Shown here one piece after another: positions 27,461 through 39,898 of a stretch of 64,000 nucleotides of DNA (the first letter of the stretch is position 1; each line of letters begins with the position of its first letter). The notes beneath the pieces are model-generated. The model searched no databases and had not been told where the DNA came from. It saw only the letters and a list, made by a program, of their open reading frames with translations. The stretch spans positions 14,838,754-14,902,753 of the forward strand of contig JAJLRJ010000010.1 in the NCBI GenBank assembly GCA_024195265.1, written 5' to 3'. Both the position numbers and the translations under genes were made by a program. The stretch comes from Dendrophyllia cribrosa (lineage: Eukaryota; Cnidaria; Anthozoa; Scleractinia; Dendrophylliidae).

Positions 27461-29863
27461 TCTTAAGCATTCTTCTTAAGGTGACCCACTCTTCTTAAGC
27501 ACTCATTCTATTCACTCATTTTATTGACTGTTTGTTTATTCTTGAGACACATTACGGCAAGGTTTGGTTTGAATCGGTTGCTATGGTAACGGTATATGAC
27601 GTCATACATGTAAGTCACGTGAGATAAAAATATAACATGCTACCATAAAGCAGCAAAATGTTTAATTATATCATATTTTAAAACTCTAGCATAAAAAAAT
27701 GTTGAATTTCCGCACAGTTCCGATGAATTTGAATTTTGGGTAAAATCTAAGATGGCTGCCAAGATAAATGACATCGCAGATCTCCTCTAGGACCATAACT
27801 CATAATATTTACCATCACAGGCTAGCTATTAATGTGCGATTATCGAAGGCGAATCGAAGAGAGGAGGCCAAGTGTAGTATTCAAGGATGTCTAATAGCAG
27901 ATGAATATTACAGGATCAAGGCCTAAGGTCAACTGAAGTTATTGCACAAAACAATAGGCCATATTACACGAGCGTGGTTACTAAGGAAGAGGATTAAGGG
28001 TTAATCCCACAATTAAGGGTGAAATATTTTCAAGATATTGTAACACCCCAAAAACTGAAGAGAGAAATGGATGCAGTTGAGCACCAAGGAAGAGAGGTTG
28101 AGAAAACAGCGAAAAAAGACTTTTTTTGCGCCCTTGCTCTTCCCACGTCACTTCCGATTCTGCCTTTTTCTTTAATTTCCAGTCTCTCTCGTTTCCGATA
28201 GCTCAATTTTCTCTGCATCTGTCTCTCTGCGACAAAGGGGTGGTCTTAAAGGTAACGTGCCACCGGTCGGGGCATAGTCAGAAGCAATTTCTCTTTAAAA
28301 CTTGGTATCTTAGGGTCTTTTAGGGTATTTATTAACTGAATATCTTAATAAAGGCAAAAATTCAAGAAATTCAGGCCCTGCAACGTCGTCCTCTGGCTGC
28401 TTACGAACAGGATCACAAAGCTACAGGGTATTCTGTTTTAGAGAAGTGGTCATAACCAAATTCACTAAAGTTTACTCAAAGGGGACACACCCTTTTCAGG
28501 TGTACGGAGGTTATACAAGACTGACAGCCTATCTGATAAGCCTTACGGAAAAATTACTGGCGTGAAAATGAGATTAGACTTAGTGCAATATCCTGTTTGC
28601 ATGAAACATCACAGAGAGGTTTGAATATTTTTTGTCAGTTCCTTCTTCTGATAGAGTGGGGGATATTGGGGAGGGAGGAGATCCTGATTACCTGTCAAAA
28701 TACAATGGTTTTGGTCATTTCCTTATTAAAAAGTGTAGAAAGAGTAGGAAAAAACAAGGACTGTAAATGTGGCGAAGTTGAAGTGCATATAAGAACGTGT
28801 GAATGATTTTGTGTCACCAGACTTTACAAACAACATGCTTATTTTAATTTGTCTATTAATTTATGCAAAAATACACAATATGCGATACAGTGTAACGCAA
28901 CTTTGAAAACATTGCACAAGCCATTGCAAGAGCGAATCGTTCATCGTTTCTCCTCCAGAACTCGGTCCAGAATTATGTGCAAAACTATGTTCATCTTAGT
29001 GATTCCATCTGGTATCTCACGTTGAAGAGGCAAATATTATCTCTTACTGTTTATGAAACCGCCAAGTCATTCGACGGGAAGAGTTATTTATAGAACACTG
29101 GTCAGGAGCTAGGTGAGTGACAAATACTTTCACCTACAAAGCTCTCGGGTCAAGTAAAGCAAAAAATGGTGCACAAGAAAAGCGATTTATTGTGTGAAGA
29201 CCTACATTGTATCTGTTTTCAATTTTACTTAAATTAAGCCGAAATATCGATAAATGAAGTGACAAGAATTCGACAACAAGACAGTAGTCTGGAATAGAAA
29301 TTTGTGTCACGCAAGACAATATCAACAGAAAATGGCGAACTTAAGTTCAAACTCATTACTTAGTATCGCATTGTGCCACAAGTTTTATTGGATAATTCTA
29401 CAAAATAGTTCTTAGTCTTTGCGTACAACGAGTATTTAGGTCTTGCCTAGGTGCCACATGTGAGAATTTTGGGAAGTTTAAAAGTCGCTATTTCGTGCAG
29501 TTTGTGTGTCTTAGTTTAATTAGTAAATTGAACATTTGCATTTCTCAGCGATTACGATCAGAAAAGACCTTAATGATACAGAAGCGATAAAAAGAGGTAA
29601 CAAGCTGTGGAATAAGTGCAAATGTTAAGGTGTTGGTGGCCCGAAGTATTTTTAAACGATCATCAAAAAAACCTGTATCACGGCACTCAAAATTTGCATA
29701 TTTTAGTCGTTTACGGTACACTAGCATTGAAATGCTCACAACTGGAGTAAAATAAACTTTCTGCTCATTTCAACTGCATTCTAGTAGTAAGGATAGATAG
29801 TAGTATTGATGGTAATAATATGAAGCAAAACTATTTCTGACTCCGAGATCGAGTGGAACGGTT
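27461..29863. other. 2.4 kb without recognised genes
   Basis: Intron-like sequence. An X-box/CRE pair lies at 27577-27604. Overlapping short open frames at 28019-28323 and 28597-28806 show no domain. No inverted repeat borders were found. Confidence 0.4.
27577..27604. promoter_or_regulatory. X-box-like palindrome plus CRE motif
   Basis: GTTGCTATGGTAAC fits the RFX X-box consensus; 6 bases later comes TGACGTCA, a perfect CRE. The same pair with the same spacing recurs at 51328-51355, and similar pairs lie in both arms of the foldback at 2767-4487. Sites are seen; factor binding is inference. Confidence 0.5.
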
Positions 29864-32832
29864 TTAGCGACACTGCCTCTTAAGTCTGATGTAGGGCTTC
29901 ATCCAGTCCTTCTGTTCGAAGGTCAGTACCTTGTGCACTTTTTTGAGCTTCATTCCGAGACTGAGATATAGTTGAAGATTTCGGTAATGAAGGACATATC
30001 TTTCCTTGTCTTTCAATGTGAGGAGCAGCTTGCTTGTCTTGTCATTCCCCAGGTTCAACTCTCTTGCAAGGGATCTTTGATATGGCGACATCCACTCGTT
30101 TGGAACTTGAGATGCCTCTGGGGCTAGCGGGTAAGAGTTGTGTTTGTCATGGAGATATTGGGGATACTCCAAGTCAACCTCGAGTATGCAGCCTCTTTTC
30201 CTCCTAGGGCCCATCTTGGCGATCTGCTCCACTGTTGGTGCTGTTCGGGCCCACCTGAACTTGCCAACTGGAAGCGGCTGACTCATGGCCCAACCGTAGA
30301 GGTTTTTTGCATCGAGATAAAGGAGATATGACTTCTCCTTCTCCTGGTCAAAGTCGCTGAGATATGGGTTGTTCGCCTTGGAGTAGCGCTTCATCTCTGT
30401 TGAGATGCCGCCTCTAGTTCCCTTCTCGACAAAGAGTTGCATTGTGTAGTCCGTCAGAAGCTCCAACTCTATAGCCGTGTGTTTCAGCAACGCATCCTAA
30501 CTCAAACCAGGGCTTGTATAGTAATGTGCAGGGTCTAAACGGTAATTCATGAGGCATGTCTTCCCAAAGTTATCAAACACATCTGCGAGGAGGAGGACGT
30601 CCGTTAGGAGATAGACGTCATGGTAATCCCCGAGATTCTCGCATTTAAAGGCATCCCACACTCGTTGCGCGTGCTCGTAGTCATCGTCTGTGATATGCTC
30701 CTTTCTGAGCTTGCTGTAGAAAGCCTCCTTCGGTGGAGGGGAGATTTCCTCGAAACGTCCGAATGAATCCATGTACTCGTAGGGATAGACGCCCTTTCGG
30801 AGTAAAAGGCCTCTTTTTGCTGAATCCGTTTCGTATTGTTTTAGGATCTCGAAAGCTTCTGGTTTGATTGATGCGACAAGGCTATCGAGGCTTTGTTGCA
30901 TAAACTGGCAGCTGTCTATGAATCTAAGCTGGCCCATAGAGAAAGAGATATATTTCTCCATTGTTGTGGGGATGCATGTCAGTTTAGAACCGACCTCTGC
31001 GATTTTCTGCATCAGATGGTGAGCATCATATCCTTTCAAGTTGTGAAAGACAACCGGGATTGTTATCTTCTTTGGGTCGATTCTGAAGTAACTTCTGTTG
31101 CATGTGTTGTGGGCCGCCCCGCGATACCTGCCAGTGATGTGGCAGTGGTCTATTACTGCATCTCTGTAACATTCTCGCAGAAGAGGCTTGCCGCAATATT
31201 CACAGTCGTCCTCTGGGAACTCTATCTCTGGCTTTTTCTGCCTCTTTGCCCACTTTCCGATTTTATATCTTGCATGCTCGTCTCGTGTGTGAGTTTTAGA
31301 AACTCTCCGTAACAACTACTGTTACTGCCAGGCGCCCTCGTGTACCTGTGTACCTTGCCGCAGTACTCTCCTGTTTCTGGGTGGAAGAACTCATGCTCGT
31401 CCCTTGCATTGCGCAAAATCAGAGTCTTTCCGCAGATATGGCAATCCGTGGCTTTGTTGAAGTCATCCCAATCAACCCCTGTCATTTGCAATGGTTCTTT
31501 GTGCTCGAGAGCCCCGCGTATCTCTACTTCAGCCCTCTGAAGAGCGGCTAGAAACTCACGAACAGGGTTCTCTCCTCGGTAAATGTAGGGCTGGCCAACC
31601 GCGCCATCTGATCTGACAGCAATGAAGGAAAACCCGCAGGGTTTGTGGACCTCGGTCTTTGTGGTGCTGCTTTGTTCCTTGGGTGGGATTCGCGCGTCTA
31701 GCTTTTCGATGAGGCTCTCGCAGTCAGCATATATCACATACGGCACCTTCATCTGTTTTTGATAGTTCTTAAAGCGAAGGATGTTTTCGCCTTCCTTAGG
31801 CATCTCGACTCTTGTTGGGCGGTTTGAGGCTCCTTTGCAATAGACCTGATGGTCTTCGATAAGTGCTTCCGTTGAGTAACCTTGCAAACATCGCACGCAG
31901 AAGTGTGTATGATGGTTTCTAGAGTGTTGTGAGTGAAGAAGCCTGCTTAGACTCTTTACAAGGCAGCAATGGTTGGCGATTTCGAAGGTGCGAGGGTCTA
32001 TCTTTGTAATGAGCATGACATTGATTCGTGGAATCTCCTCGCCTTCCATCTCACTGACGTGATAGGTAACAACTTCGTTGTTCTGCCAGCCTACAACATT
32101 GATTGCAATGTTATTGAGCTTCTCGACTTTCGGTATTTCATGCGGCGGTGTTGGAAAGGAAATGCCTGTAAAGTCAAACCCATCGTCTGTTGGGTATTTA
32201 CTTGTCCTTTCCGGGTGCACAGCGGCTGGGTAGCGCGCAGCCCTCATTGCCCACCTAAGACAAGCATGGTCTCTGTTTTTGATATTTATTAAAGCTTATT
32301 TTGCCTTTAGAGCTTGAGGAAGAGGGAAATAAGATCCGCCTCCTATTGGCTCATATCGGGCAAAGTCAAGGAATACTGTGTCTATCCCTGCAACTATCCA
32401 GCCCGACCCGTTTACAACGATTTCAGAGACTCCTTCTCTTTTACTGTTTATATTAAGGTCGAGTCTTCTTTTAACAGCGTCCTCGTCAAAGATATTGATG
32501 ATTGTCGGCACCTCCTGTCTTAAGAAGAACTCAGCACGCTCAATGCCTCTGTTCCCTTCTTTAACAAGTTTAATCAAGATGCTGTAATTAAACTTCAAAG
32601 GGCCGAGTTGGTTTGACTCTGATCTGATCGCTCTGAGAATTTCAGGCTCGATCATGTTATGAAAGATAAGAAGATCCCTCACATGAAAATCTTCTGGAAC
32701 ATGCATTTTGTAACTGTGAAGCCAGTTACGAAACCCGCGGTCCTGAAGTTCGAATGGAAGATTCGCCATCGCGGCATATACAAGGAGTATGCATTTCTTC
32801 AATTGGAAACACCCAGCCCTTTGGTGCTCCAT
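29864..32832 (-). pseudogene. Polinton/adintovirus-type protein-primed DNA polymerase B, truncated and broken
   Basis: Four pieces, N- to C-terminal: 32832-32296, 32247-31222, 31315-30497 and 30490-29864. Pieces 1 and 2 share a frame and are split by one TAA at 32296-32298. A frameshift near 31280 separates 2 and 3. One TAG at about 30494, where tryptophan is expected, separates 3 and 4. Exonuclease motifs are present: YADCES (Exo I), VVFHNLKGYDAHH (Exo II), YHDVYLLTDVLLLADVF (Exo III). A zinc/HNH-like CEYCGKP...DHCHITGRYRG lies between Exo I and II. DAKNLYGWAM is palm motif A. Motifs B and C (the DTDS aspartates) are missing because the gene ends at 29864. In intact elements this enzyme replicates the element's DNA. 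No integrase or capsid gene was seen beside it. Confidence 0.85.
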
Positions 32833-33026
32833 AGGGCTTCGTTTGGGTGAATGGGGGCCTCCTTGGCGTTTTGTTTTGGTTGCTGAAATCGGTTGTTGCC
32901 CTTAGGAATTTTGCGCTCTGTGTGAAGAAGGACGGGGGCAGGCAGTAGATATAAACGGCTAGTCCGGGGAAACACATTTTAGGGTGTCTCAGGCACCCAT
33001 AGAAGGTTAAATTAGTAGTTAAATTT
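32833..33026. other. Junction between PolB remnant and Gypsy remnant
   Basis: Short minus-strand open frames here have no recognised domain. Confidence 0.4.
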
Positions 33027-33084
33027 TACCGATTTTTTGTCCCCGGACCGACTGAAAGGAGGTCCGGGGCACCAAAAAATCGGT
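33027..33084. repeat. Short hairpin inserted in the Gypsy RT
   Basis: TACCGATTTTTTGTCCCCGG pairs with its near complement across an 11-base loop. It sits just after LQRLLGM, where the RT connection region should continue, and the Gypsy coding sequence ends here. Confidence 0.75.
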
Positions 33085-35138
33085 ATACATGCCCAATAAC
33101 CTTTGGAGGTCTTGTTTGCTTGCCGGGGTGGGCATTTTGTGAATAGCAGAAATTTTTTCTGGGTCAGGTGAAAATCCCAATTCACTAACCACTTCACCCA
33201 TGTACTTGACTTGGCTAACGCGAAATTGGATTTTGTCACGATTAAACTTGATATTTCGCTCTCGTGCTCTAGTCAAAACCAAATCAAATCATCAAATCAA
33301 ATCATCATCAAATCATGTTCTTGTTCATTTTTACCTCCAATGATAATATCATCGAAAACTGGTAATGCACCTGTGATATCACCAAAATGTTTCTCAGCCA
33401 TTTTTTGGGCCACTTCGCTTGCACATGAAATACCAAATGGCATTCTCTTAAATCGAAATCGACCAAAAGGCGAATTAAGCGTGCATAGAAATGATGATTC
33501 TTCTGTGAGCTTTTGGTGCCAGTAACAATTTGACATGTCAACGACTGAGAAAACCTTACAACCGTTTAGCGTGTTTGAAATTGTTTCAAAGCTTGGAGGT
33601 TTAAAATCCTCCCTTTCAATAGCTTTATTGAGATCCGGCGGGTCTAGGCACAATCTCAGAGTATTGTTTGTTTTTTCAACAATCACTAAATTGTTGACCC
33701 AGTTAACCGGTTCTTCTACCTTGGCAATAATATCCTTTTTTTCAAGATCATTAAGAGTTCCTTGGAGCTTATCCATTAATCTTAGGGGGAAATTATTTTG
33801 TGGTTGAATGGTAGGATGACTATTAGCCTTCAACTTTATATTACATGTATATTCGCCCTCAACACATCCTAAACCTACAAAAACATCCTGACATTCATCC
33901 AAAAGGTTAGGTGTTGGATGAACTTCATCAACACTGAGACCTATTTGCTCCACTTTGTCATTTAAGGCAATAAGCTCTAGCTCTAAGCATGATTCTAAAC
34001 CCAGGAGATGTCTCACATTACCCCAGATGACATAATACTCGAGAGGTGTTGAACTCGTAATCCCGTTTACCTTCGTGCCAAGAAAACATTGGCCCACAGT
34101 ATCTAACTGGTGCCCCCAAAATGATTTTAGTAACATACTTGTTGGCTCTACTTGAGCATTCAACTCATTTGCTAAACGCATAGACATTATGTTGCACTCG
34201 GCACCTGTATCGAGTTTGAAAGTTACGGGAATGTTATTGACTAACAAATCTGACTGAATGTTCCTTCTAGTGCTACCTTGAATTTCTTCGATGTACAGTC
34301 CCTCTAATGGTTCATCTTCCTCATTCACTTCTATTTCCACGTAACGAACTCTTCTTTCTTCCGTGCCACTTTTCGGTTTGAGGCAGCAGCGAGCATAGTG
34401 GTTTCGCCCATTGCATTTATGACACGTTGCACCATAGGCCCGACATTTTCCTCTGTCGTGAAACGATGCGCAGAATTTGCATTTGATTATCATCTGCGGG
34501 TTTTCAAACTTGGATTTTTCCGTTTCTACCGGCGCCTGTGTCTTCTTTACAATATCAATGTTACTCGCTTGAACAGCTGGTGAGCTGAAAATTTTTGATT
34601 GCCCCCTAGATTGTTCCGTGATTCTGCAAAGTTTAATTGCTTTCTCGAGTGTTAAATCCGTCTCTCGCAGCAGTCGCTCTCGTAGCTTGGGATCGTTTAT
34701 GCCCACCACAATCTGATCTCTTATCAGAGAATCTTTAATTGTTCCAAAATCGCAGTATTCAGCCCTTCTTCTAAGATCCGTGACAAATATGTCGAACGTA
34801 CGATCTTCTTGGGTCGTCATTCTGAAGACATATTGCTCGGTGGTATTTTTCCGAGGAACGCAATACGTTTCTAGCGCTGTCAAAATGCCTTCAACAGTTC
34901 TTGCTGTGATATCTTCGGGAATATCTGGTAGGGTTTTCAGCACTCGTCTTGCTTTGGTACCGAGAATACTTTGGATAGTTGCTATCTGTATGGCGTCGTC
35001 CTTTCCGTGAAGGCCACTCGATAACAGATTCAATTCCCACGCTTCCTTCCATTCTTTCCACACGTCTGCGAGGTTGAGACTATCGATATCTAATTCCGAG
35101 GGAGGTTTAATACGTTCCATGCCGTGGTTCTGAGTCAC
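33085..35138 (-). pseudogene. Gypsy-type Gag-protease-RT, truncated
   Basis: The main ORF (35138-33297, 613 codons) is open. It has a Gag capsid-like region (1-180), cysteine knuckles at 220-251 (CKFCASFHDRGKC, CHKCNGRNHYARC), aspartic protease DTGAECN at 310-316, then RT: LDPPDLNKAIERED and FSVVDMSNCYWHQ (motif A), and VFDDIII near 597-603 (motif C, FDD). Directly afterwards a (TGATTTGA)-like tandem expansion at 33284-33310 shifts the frame. The RT continues as 33282-33085 (RARERNIKFNRDKIQF to LQRLLGM). RNase H, integrase and the 3' LTR are missing. The protease and RT catalytic residues seen are intact. Confidence 0.85.
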
Positions 35139-35250
35139 TAAGCTGATTTTGTAAGAGATCCTGGTACCATGTTATGAGCAAAGAAATGCAGACGTGCGTA
35201 TACCAAGAGTTTATTCTTCCAGTACTTTTACAAGACATGTGTTCAAACGG
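35139..35250 (-). repeat. Probable Gypsy 5' LTR end and primer-binding site
   Basis: On the minus strand, upstream of gag, an AATAAA (in AGAATAAACTC) is followed about 50 bases on by ...TAACA/TGGTACCAGGATC. The CA end and a following TGG suit an LTR end plus a tRNA primer site. The 5' LTR border and a matching 3' LTR were not found. Confidence 0.4.
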
Positions 35251-35286
35251 ATCACGTGATAACAACAACTCCACAGGATAACCAAC

Positions 35287-35645
35287 TTATCATAACAAAC
35301 GGCTTTCCGTTCACTAGCCGTTTATCATCCGTTCAGAATAAATTTGCATCCGTTCGAACGGCTTGGGTCATCCGTTCAGAAAAAAATAATATCCATTCGA
35401 ACGGCTTGAGTCATCCGTTCAGAAAAACTCTCAATTCGTTCGAACGACTTGTGCTATCCGTTCAGAAAAAAAATTTGCATGCGTTCGAACAGCTTATGAT
35501 ATCCGTTCATAAAAATTGTCCATCCGTTCGGAAAATATTGACATCCGTTCGAACGGCTTTTGCATAATCCGTTCAGAAAACTTTTCACCCATTCGAACGG
35601 CTACAGTCATCCGTTCGAATGGCCAGTGTTGTCCGTTTAGGATTT
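35287..35645. repeat. Diverged tandem array built on ATCCGTTC / GTTCGAACGGC
   Basis: About nine to ten units of 32-40 bases alternate a CCGTTCAGAAAAA part with a palindromic CGTTCGAACG part. Related but more diverged motifs recur at 38936-39025 and 40120-40380. The open frame across it encodes only the repeat. Confidence 0.8.
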
Positions 35646-36112
35646 AGCCGGCGAGGTTTTTATTTTTTCATCAGTGACGAAGAATCTACAAAGATGCCCT
35701 TGTGTAAACAAATGTCGCACAACAAAAATATAGCTCATAAATGCTATCCGTCGAAGCCGTTCACTTGTCATTTATCAGCCGTAATTTGGCGAGCGAAGGA
35801 TAAACATGGAATTCTTGAAAGCGCCGGTGGTCTGTATTCAGGTTTCAAATTACCCTTTTGACACATGCAAATTTGGTGCACTTTTTACCGACAACTGCGT
35901 ACGCCGTACGAAAAACTTAAAAGAGGCTAAATTTGTTTTTCTGCTGTCTTTAACTTCGATTATTATATTTACTTTCATTCAAGATTTATTTTAACAATTA
36001 GTAAACATGAAGTTCAGAAATAATTTTACTTATATTCTAATTCGCTGCCCCGCTCAACCGAATACAGAACATTTATCATGTAATAGGGAAAATATCAGTG
36101 CCGTCACCAATT
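35646..36112. other. No gene recognised
   Basis: AT-rich sequence after the array, without domain or palindrome. Confidence 0.4.
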
Positions 36113-36194
36113 GTTATTAATGTGCCAACCAGAACATTATTGGCTGCCGAAACAAAGGGTTCTTTTGTTCCAGTGGTTGGCACATTTGAATAAC
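36113..36194. repeat. Small inverted-repeat element, TGTGCCAACCA ends
   Basis: GTTATTAATGTGCCAACCA pairs with TGGTTGGCACATTTGAATAAC around a 40-base centre. 82 bases, non-coding. Confidence 0.7.
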
Positions 36195-36889
36195 AAAAAA
36201 AATGTTTGTAAACAGATATCATCCCTATAGGCAACCACTATTGGGGTGTGTCAACACGAGCCGTATGCGACCCTCTTTATTATGTCTTTACAATCAAAAC
36301 TACAAGACAATAAATTTTACAAACAATTCGAAAAATACCGAGAACTCAACATACAACTAGATAGTAACTACCGATGTAGTATAAAACTGAACAAAAATCT
36401 GACCATGTACATGTATAATACTAATACAATAAATATACCAATTCTTAATATATATATAGATAGGCAGAGCCTAACAGCGTAGCACTATGAACAAGCTTAA
36501 CTAAGGTGAAACTTAACTAAGGCGAAAGGTCAGAAGCACAAGAATTAAGATTGACGACCGGGTTATTTTTCAATTTTAGCAATTCTCAAAAAAACAGTAT
36601 TACCCGACCGCCTGCACAGTACATCTAGACCGTACAAAAGTTCACAAAAACAACTTTTCTCTGTCTAGAAAAACTAGTACGACTACTTTCCGAATAAAAT
36701 ACAGTTTTTGTTTGTCAAAAATTGCCCGAGAAACTGATTTGTAAATCAAAATTGCAAAAATACACAAACATATTTGCATATACACCGACGCGAGTGAAGA
36801 CAGAAAATCTAAGTCTTGTTTTGTTTACATAAAATCGGTTTTCAATCTATGTAATGAATGAACAAGCACATAAAAATGGACAACACAAT
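36195..36889. other. No gene recognised
   Basis: AT-rich sequence; a 78-codon open frame near 36246 has low-complexity composition and no domain. Confidence 0.4.
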
Positions 36890-38060
36890 CTTCTTTCGAA
36901 AACTTTTATTCAAATCTCCATTAGTTTATGTTTAAAAGCAAAACACGTACCATTTATAACGCATCAAGGCTGAGCTGTCCTCGATGAAATTCAAGATAAC
37001 ACGACTCAATTTGAGCACGTTTCATAAACATATCTCCAAAACTTAAAGTGCTACTGCGATCAAATTTTTGATTTTCATATTTTTACATCTTCGTGTACAA
37101 TTAGACTTTCTTACTTATCTTGCCAAATTTCAATCCATTACGAACATCAGAAGTCATTTTATTTAAACATTTATGTCCGTGAATTTACGGCCGCCATTAA
37201 TCAACCTTGTTCCAAGGCCTGGTTGCGAATAGGATAAAGTGACGTCAAAGGCTCAAACATACCTCACGGGTTTAAATTATAATAACAATGAGCATAGAAA
37301 ATTGCACGAAGAACAGGTCCAATGTTTTTGTTGCGTTTTCGCGTGATTTTCAATACTTATTGTTATTATAATTTCAACCCGTGAGGTATGTTTGAGCCTT
37401 TGACGTCACTTTATCCCTTTCGCAACCAAGCATGGAACACGGTTGATTAATGGCGGCCGTAAATTCTCGAACATAAATGTTAAAATAAAATGACTTCTGA
37501 TGTTCGTAATGGATTGAAATTTGGCAAGACGAGTAAGAAAGTATAATTGTACACGAAGATGTAAAAAAAGGAAATCAAAAATTTGATCGCAGTAGCACTT
37601 TAAGAGAACACAAAGGAAAAGTCAATCAAAAATTGATATCAACATAAATTCCCATCGAAACATGTGTTTTATTTTACCTTAAAGTCACTGGACTACTTGG
37701 AAATTCGTTAAAACTCCGCTTCTTCGGTTCTGAAATCCGTAATAAAAACAAGGCATCTCCCCGCATTGCTCCTGCATTGATAATATGAAGTTCCTCGAAG
37801 CAAGATTTTATCCCTGAAAGCTCTTCTTTTTCCACTAAAGCGGCTTCTGAGTATCCCTTAATTAGTATCCCTGTCTTGAGTAGCAAACCGCGAAAAAATG
37901 CAGGGAAATAACGACTTTACTGCTCCGCCTAACACTGCGAAAGATCCAACTTTTTTAAAGCTTTAAAAAGTGTTTACCGAGCTGACGGCTGTGTAGCCGC
38001 GCGTGTGGCGTTATACGCGCATGTTTTGCGACGTCATACGCGCCCGCGAGCTAGCTAGTC
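36890..38060. repeat. Dispersed repeat, copy A (split by foldback 3)
   Basis: Parts at 36890-36970 and about 37670-38060 match 49995-50070 and about 50230-50980 in the same order and orientation. The best block is 37797-37905 against 50691-50795. The minus-strand open frame at 37674-37886 lies in it but has no recognised domain. Confidence 0.65.
37043..37603. mobile_element. 561-bp foldback element bounded by TTAA (copy 3)
   Basis: TTAA/AGTGCTACTGCGATC at the left and its complement plus TTAA at the right. Arms of about 240 bases pair with few mismatches. The ends differ from the two large TTAA foldbacks, but the target duplication is the same. It sits inside the dispersed repeat at 36890-38060. 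Confidence 0.8.
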
Positions 38061-38282
38061 CTGCGCGACGGCGGAGGTCGGGAACACGCGCGCCCGCGAA
38101 ACATTCCGCTAGAAATGACCATGAAAAATGAGGGCATAGGTTCTATGAGTATGGGGCTGCGCAGCCGGGCCTTCGGCCCGGCGAGTGTTCCGCTATAATG
38201 GCTTGTAAATACAATAAACCTTAATCATTGGTATTTAATTTAGAGGGTGAATGGACGGTCGTAAGACTCGAATGAATATGAA
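38061..38282. other. GC-rich stretch, no gene recognised
   Basis: Includes a small GCCGGGCCTTCGGCCCGGC hairpin near 38165-38183; no coding signal. Confidence 0.4.
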
Positions 38283-38466
38283 TAGACCCTATTCATAAAT
38301 GTCGGCCGATTTATTTCTTCTTTTCTATTCATGCTAATCAGCCCAACTAACCTCATTTTAAAGCAAAAATTCTTTGGAATTTTGCACATGATGACGAGGC
38401 TAGTTGGGCTGATTAGCTTGAATATAAAAGACTAATAAACCGGCCGCCATTTATGAATAGGGTCTA
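38283..38466. mobile_element. Miniature inverted-repeat element, TAGACCCTATTCATAAATG ends
   Basis: The terminal arms are complementary for about 28 bases, with an inner inverted pair (CTAATCAGCCCAACTA and complement). TA at both borders suggests a TA target site. Confidence 0.75.
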
Positions 38467-38482
38467 TGAAAGCACCGCGATA

Positions 38483-38666
38483 TATACAGCTATTTCAATT
38501 AACGTTGTCGGATGAAAGCTCAAAGCCTACAAGCCAAGACCGCAAGGTAGTGTGGATAGTTGTTGATAGCAATTGTGGTGAATTTATGCATATACGTCCC
38601 ATACTACCTTGCTGTCTTGGCTTTGAGCTTTTTTCATCCGACAACGTTAATTGAAATAGCTGTATA
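38483..38666. mobile_element. Miniature inverted-repeat element, TATACAGCTATTTCAATTAA ends
   Basis: Arms of about 45 bases at the two ends are near-perfect reverse complements; the 38466-38654 open frame is only a read-through of it. It lies 16 bases from the preceding element. Confidence 0.8.
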
Positions 38667-38935
38667 CCAACGCCCCACTAATGAAGCATTGTGTAAACAT
38701 GGCACATAACACCCCAGAGACGAGGTTACGTAACCCATGATAAATACATACATGAATTTTGCGTGACGGATGCATGTGGGACTCGGGACCTCTTGTTTAC
38801 ATTAATGTTATAAAGAAACCATGTTCATCATTCTCTGGCCTTCAAGTCAAAGCGACAAACAGATGGATTCATCGTCCTTACAATGTAATAAATTACTCGG
38901 TAAAGGTAAACAGCAAACGTGCAATTTACTTAATC
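38667..38935. other. No gene recognised
   Basis: Spacer between miniature elements and the GCCGTTC-rich patch. Confidence 0.4.
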
Positions 38936-39025
38936 TAGCCGAGTTCACAGCCAGCCGTTCGAAAAATTTCTTCAGCCGTTTATATAAAGTCGTTCACCGC
39001 AAGCCATTCGAAATAATTCTTTAGC
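38936..39025. repeat. GCCGTTC-rich patch, related to 35287-35645
   Basis: Several CCGTTCGAAA, GTCGTTCACC and CCATTCGAAA units within 90 bases. Confidence 0.55.
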
Positions 39026-39783
39026 TTTTCAGCCGATGTCTTTCAGACAGTTGTGCAAACAAACTAGCAAATCGTTTTATAAAAGCACTGTCACGACATC
39101 GCGCCCATCTGTCAAATTGATTGATACAGCGTGGCTGTTGTTACATTAGTATGATTTCACATAACGAAAAATTTGATGCTAATGATCAAATAATATGCTA
39201 ATGGTCCAACTGTCGAATACGCCGTTGAAAAATTGATTGCCCGTGACTTTAATTAATTATGGTCATTGTTTATTTATTCATTTATTTGTTCACCATGTTG
39301 GAATTTCTTATCCCAACATTATGATCACAAAATATAATATTGTATGGGGAACTGAAATGGTCACTACTGCAGCACCATTCAGCAGTGTATCCGGAATGGA
39401 CAAAGGAGTGAAGAGCAAACTCGGCTTCTGACTCTCTCTTCAGTACGAAAATTTGCAACACGTCAACATCTTGCATTCCAATCTGTGATATCAGCCATAA
39501 CTTTTGTGCCACACAGACTATAACGTACCATATGAGGTGCATTTTAAGGCAAAAAGAAAACAACGAAATTTCACATTAGTTTCGCTCGGCCCTTTGACTG
39601 TGTGATATATGGCTAAACGGTTTCAAATAAACTGGTTTTACGAAACACAACTTGACATGTGGTTTTAGGATAAAGTCCACGATTGCACGGATTAGTGGTA
39701 TATGTCAGTTTCGGAAATTTGCATATTTTCGTTCAAATTAGCATTGAAATTTTTGGTTATGTGAAATCATACTATTACGGCAG
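39026..39783. other. No gene recognised
   Basis: Overlapping short ORFs on both strands near 39237-39563 show no domain. Confidence 0.4.
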
Positions 39784-39898
39784 TTTCTTGGTGTTGCGAT
39801 TACCAAATGACGTAAAACAAAAGATTCAAAAGAAAGTAAACAATACCCACACCACAACACAATAGCTAACCAACAATAGTTTCCGCAACACCAAGAAA
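39784..39898. mobile_element. Small inverted-repeat element, TTTCTTGGTGTTGCG ends
   Basis: TTTCTTGGTGTTGCG at the left pairs perfectly with CGCAACACCAAGAAA at the right. 115 bases, non-coding. Confidence 0.75.

Noticed and set aside
35287..35645. CRISPR-like repeat array
   Set aside because: Units vary in length and sequence, spacers are not unique or constant in size, and the DNA is eukaryotic.
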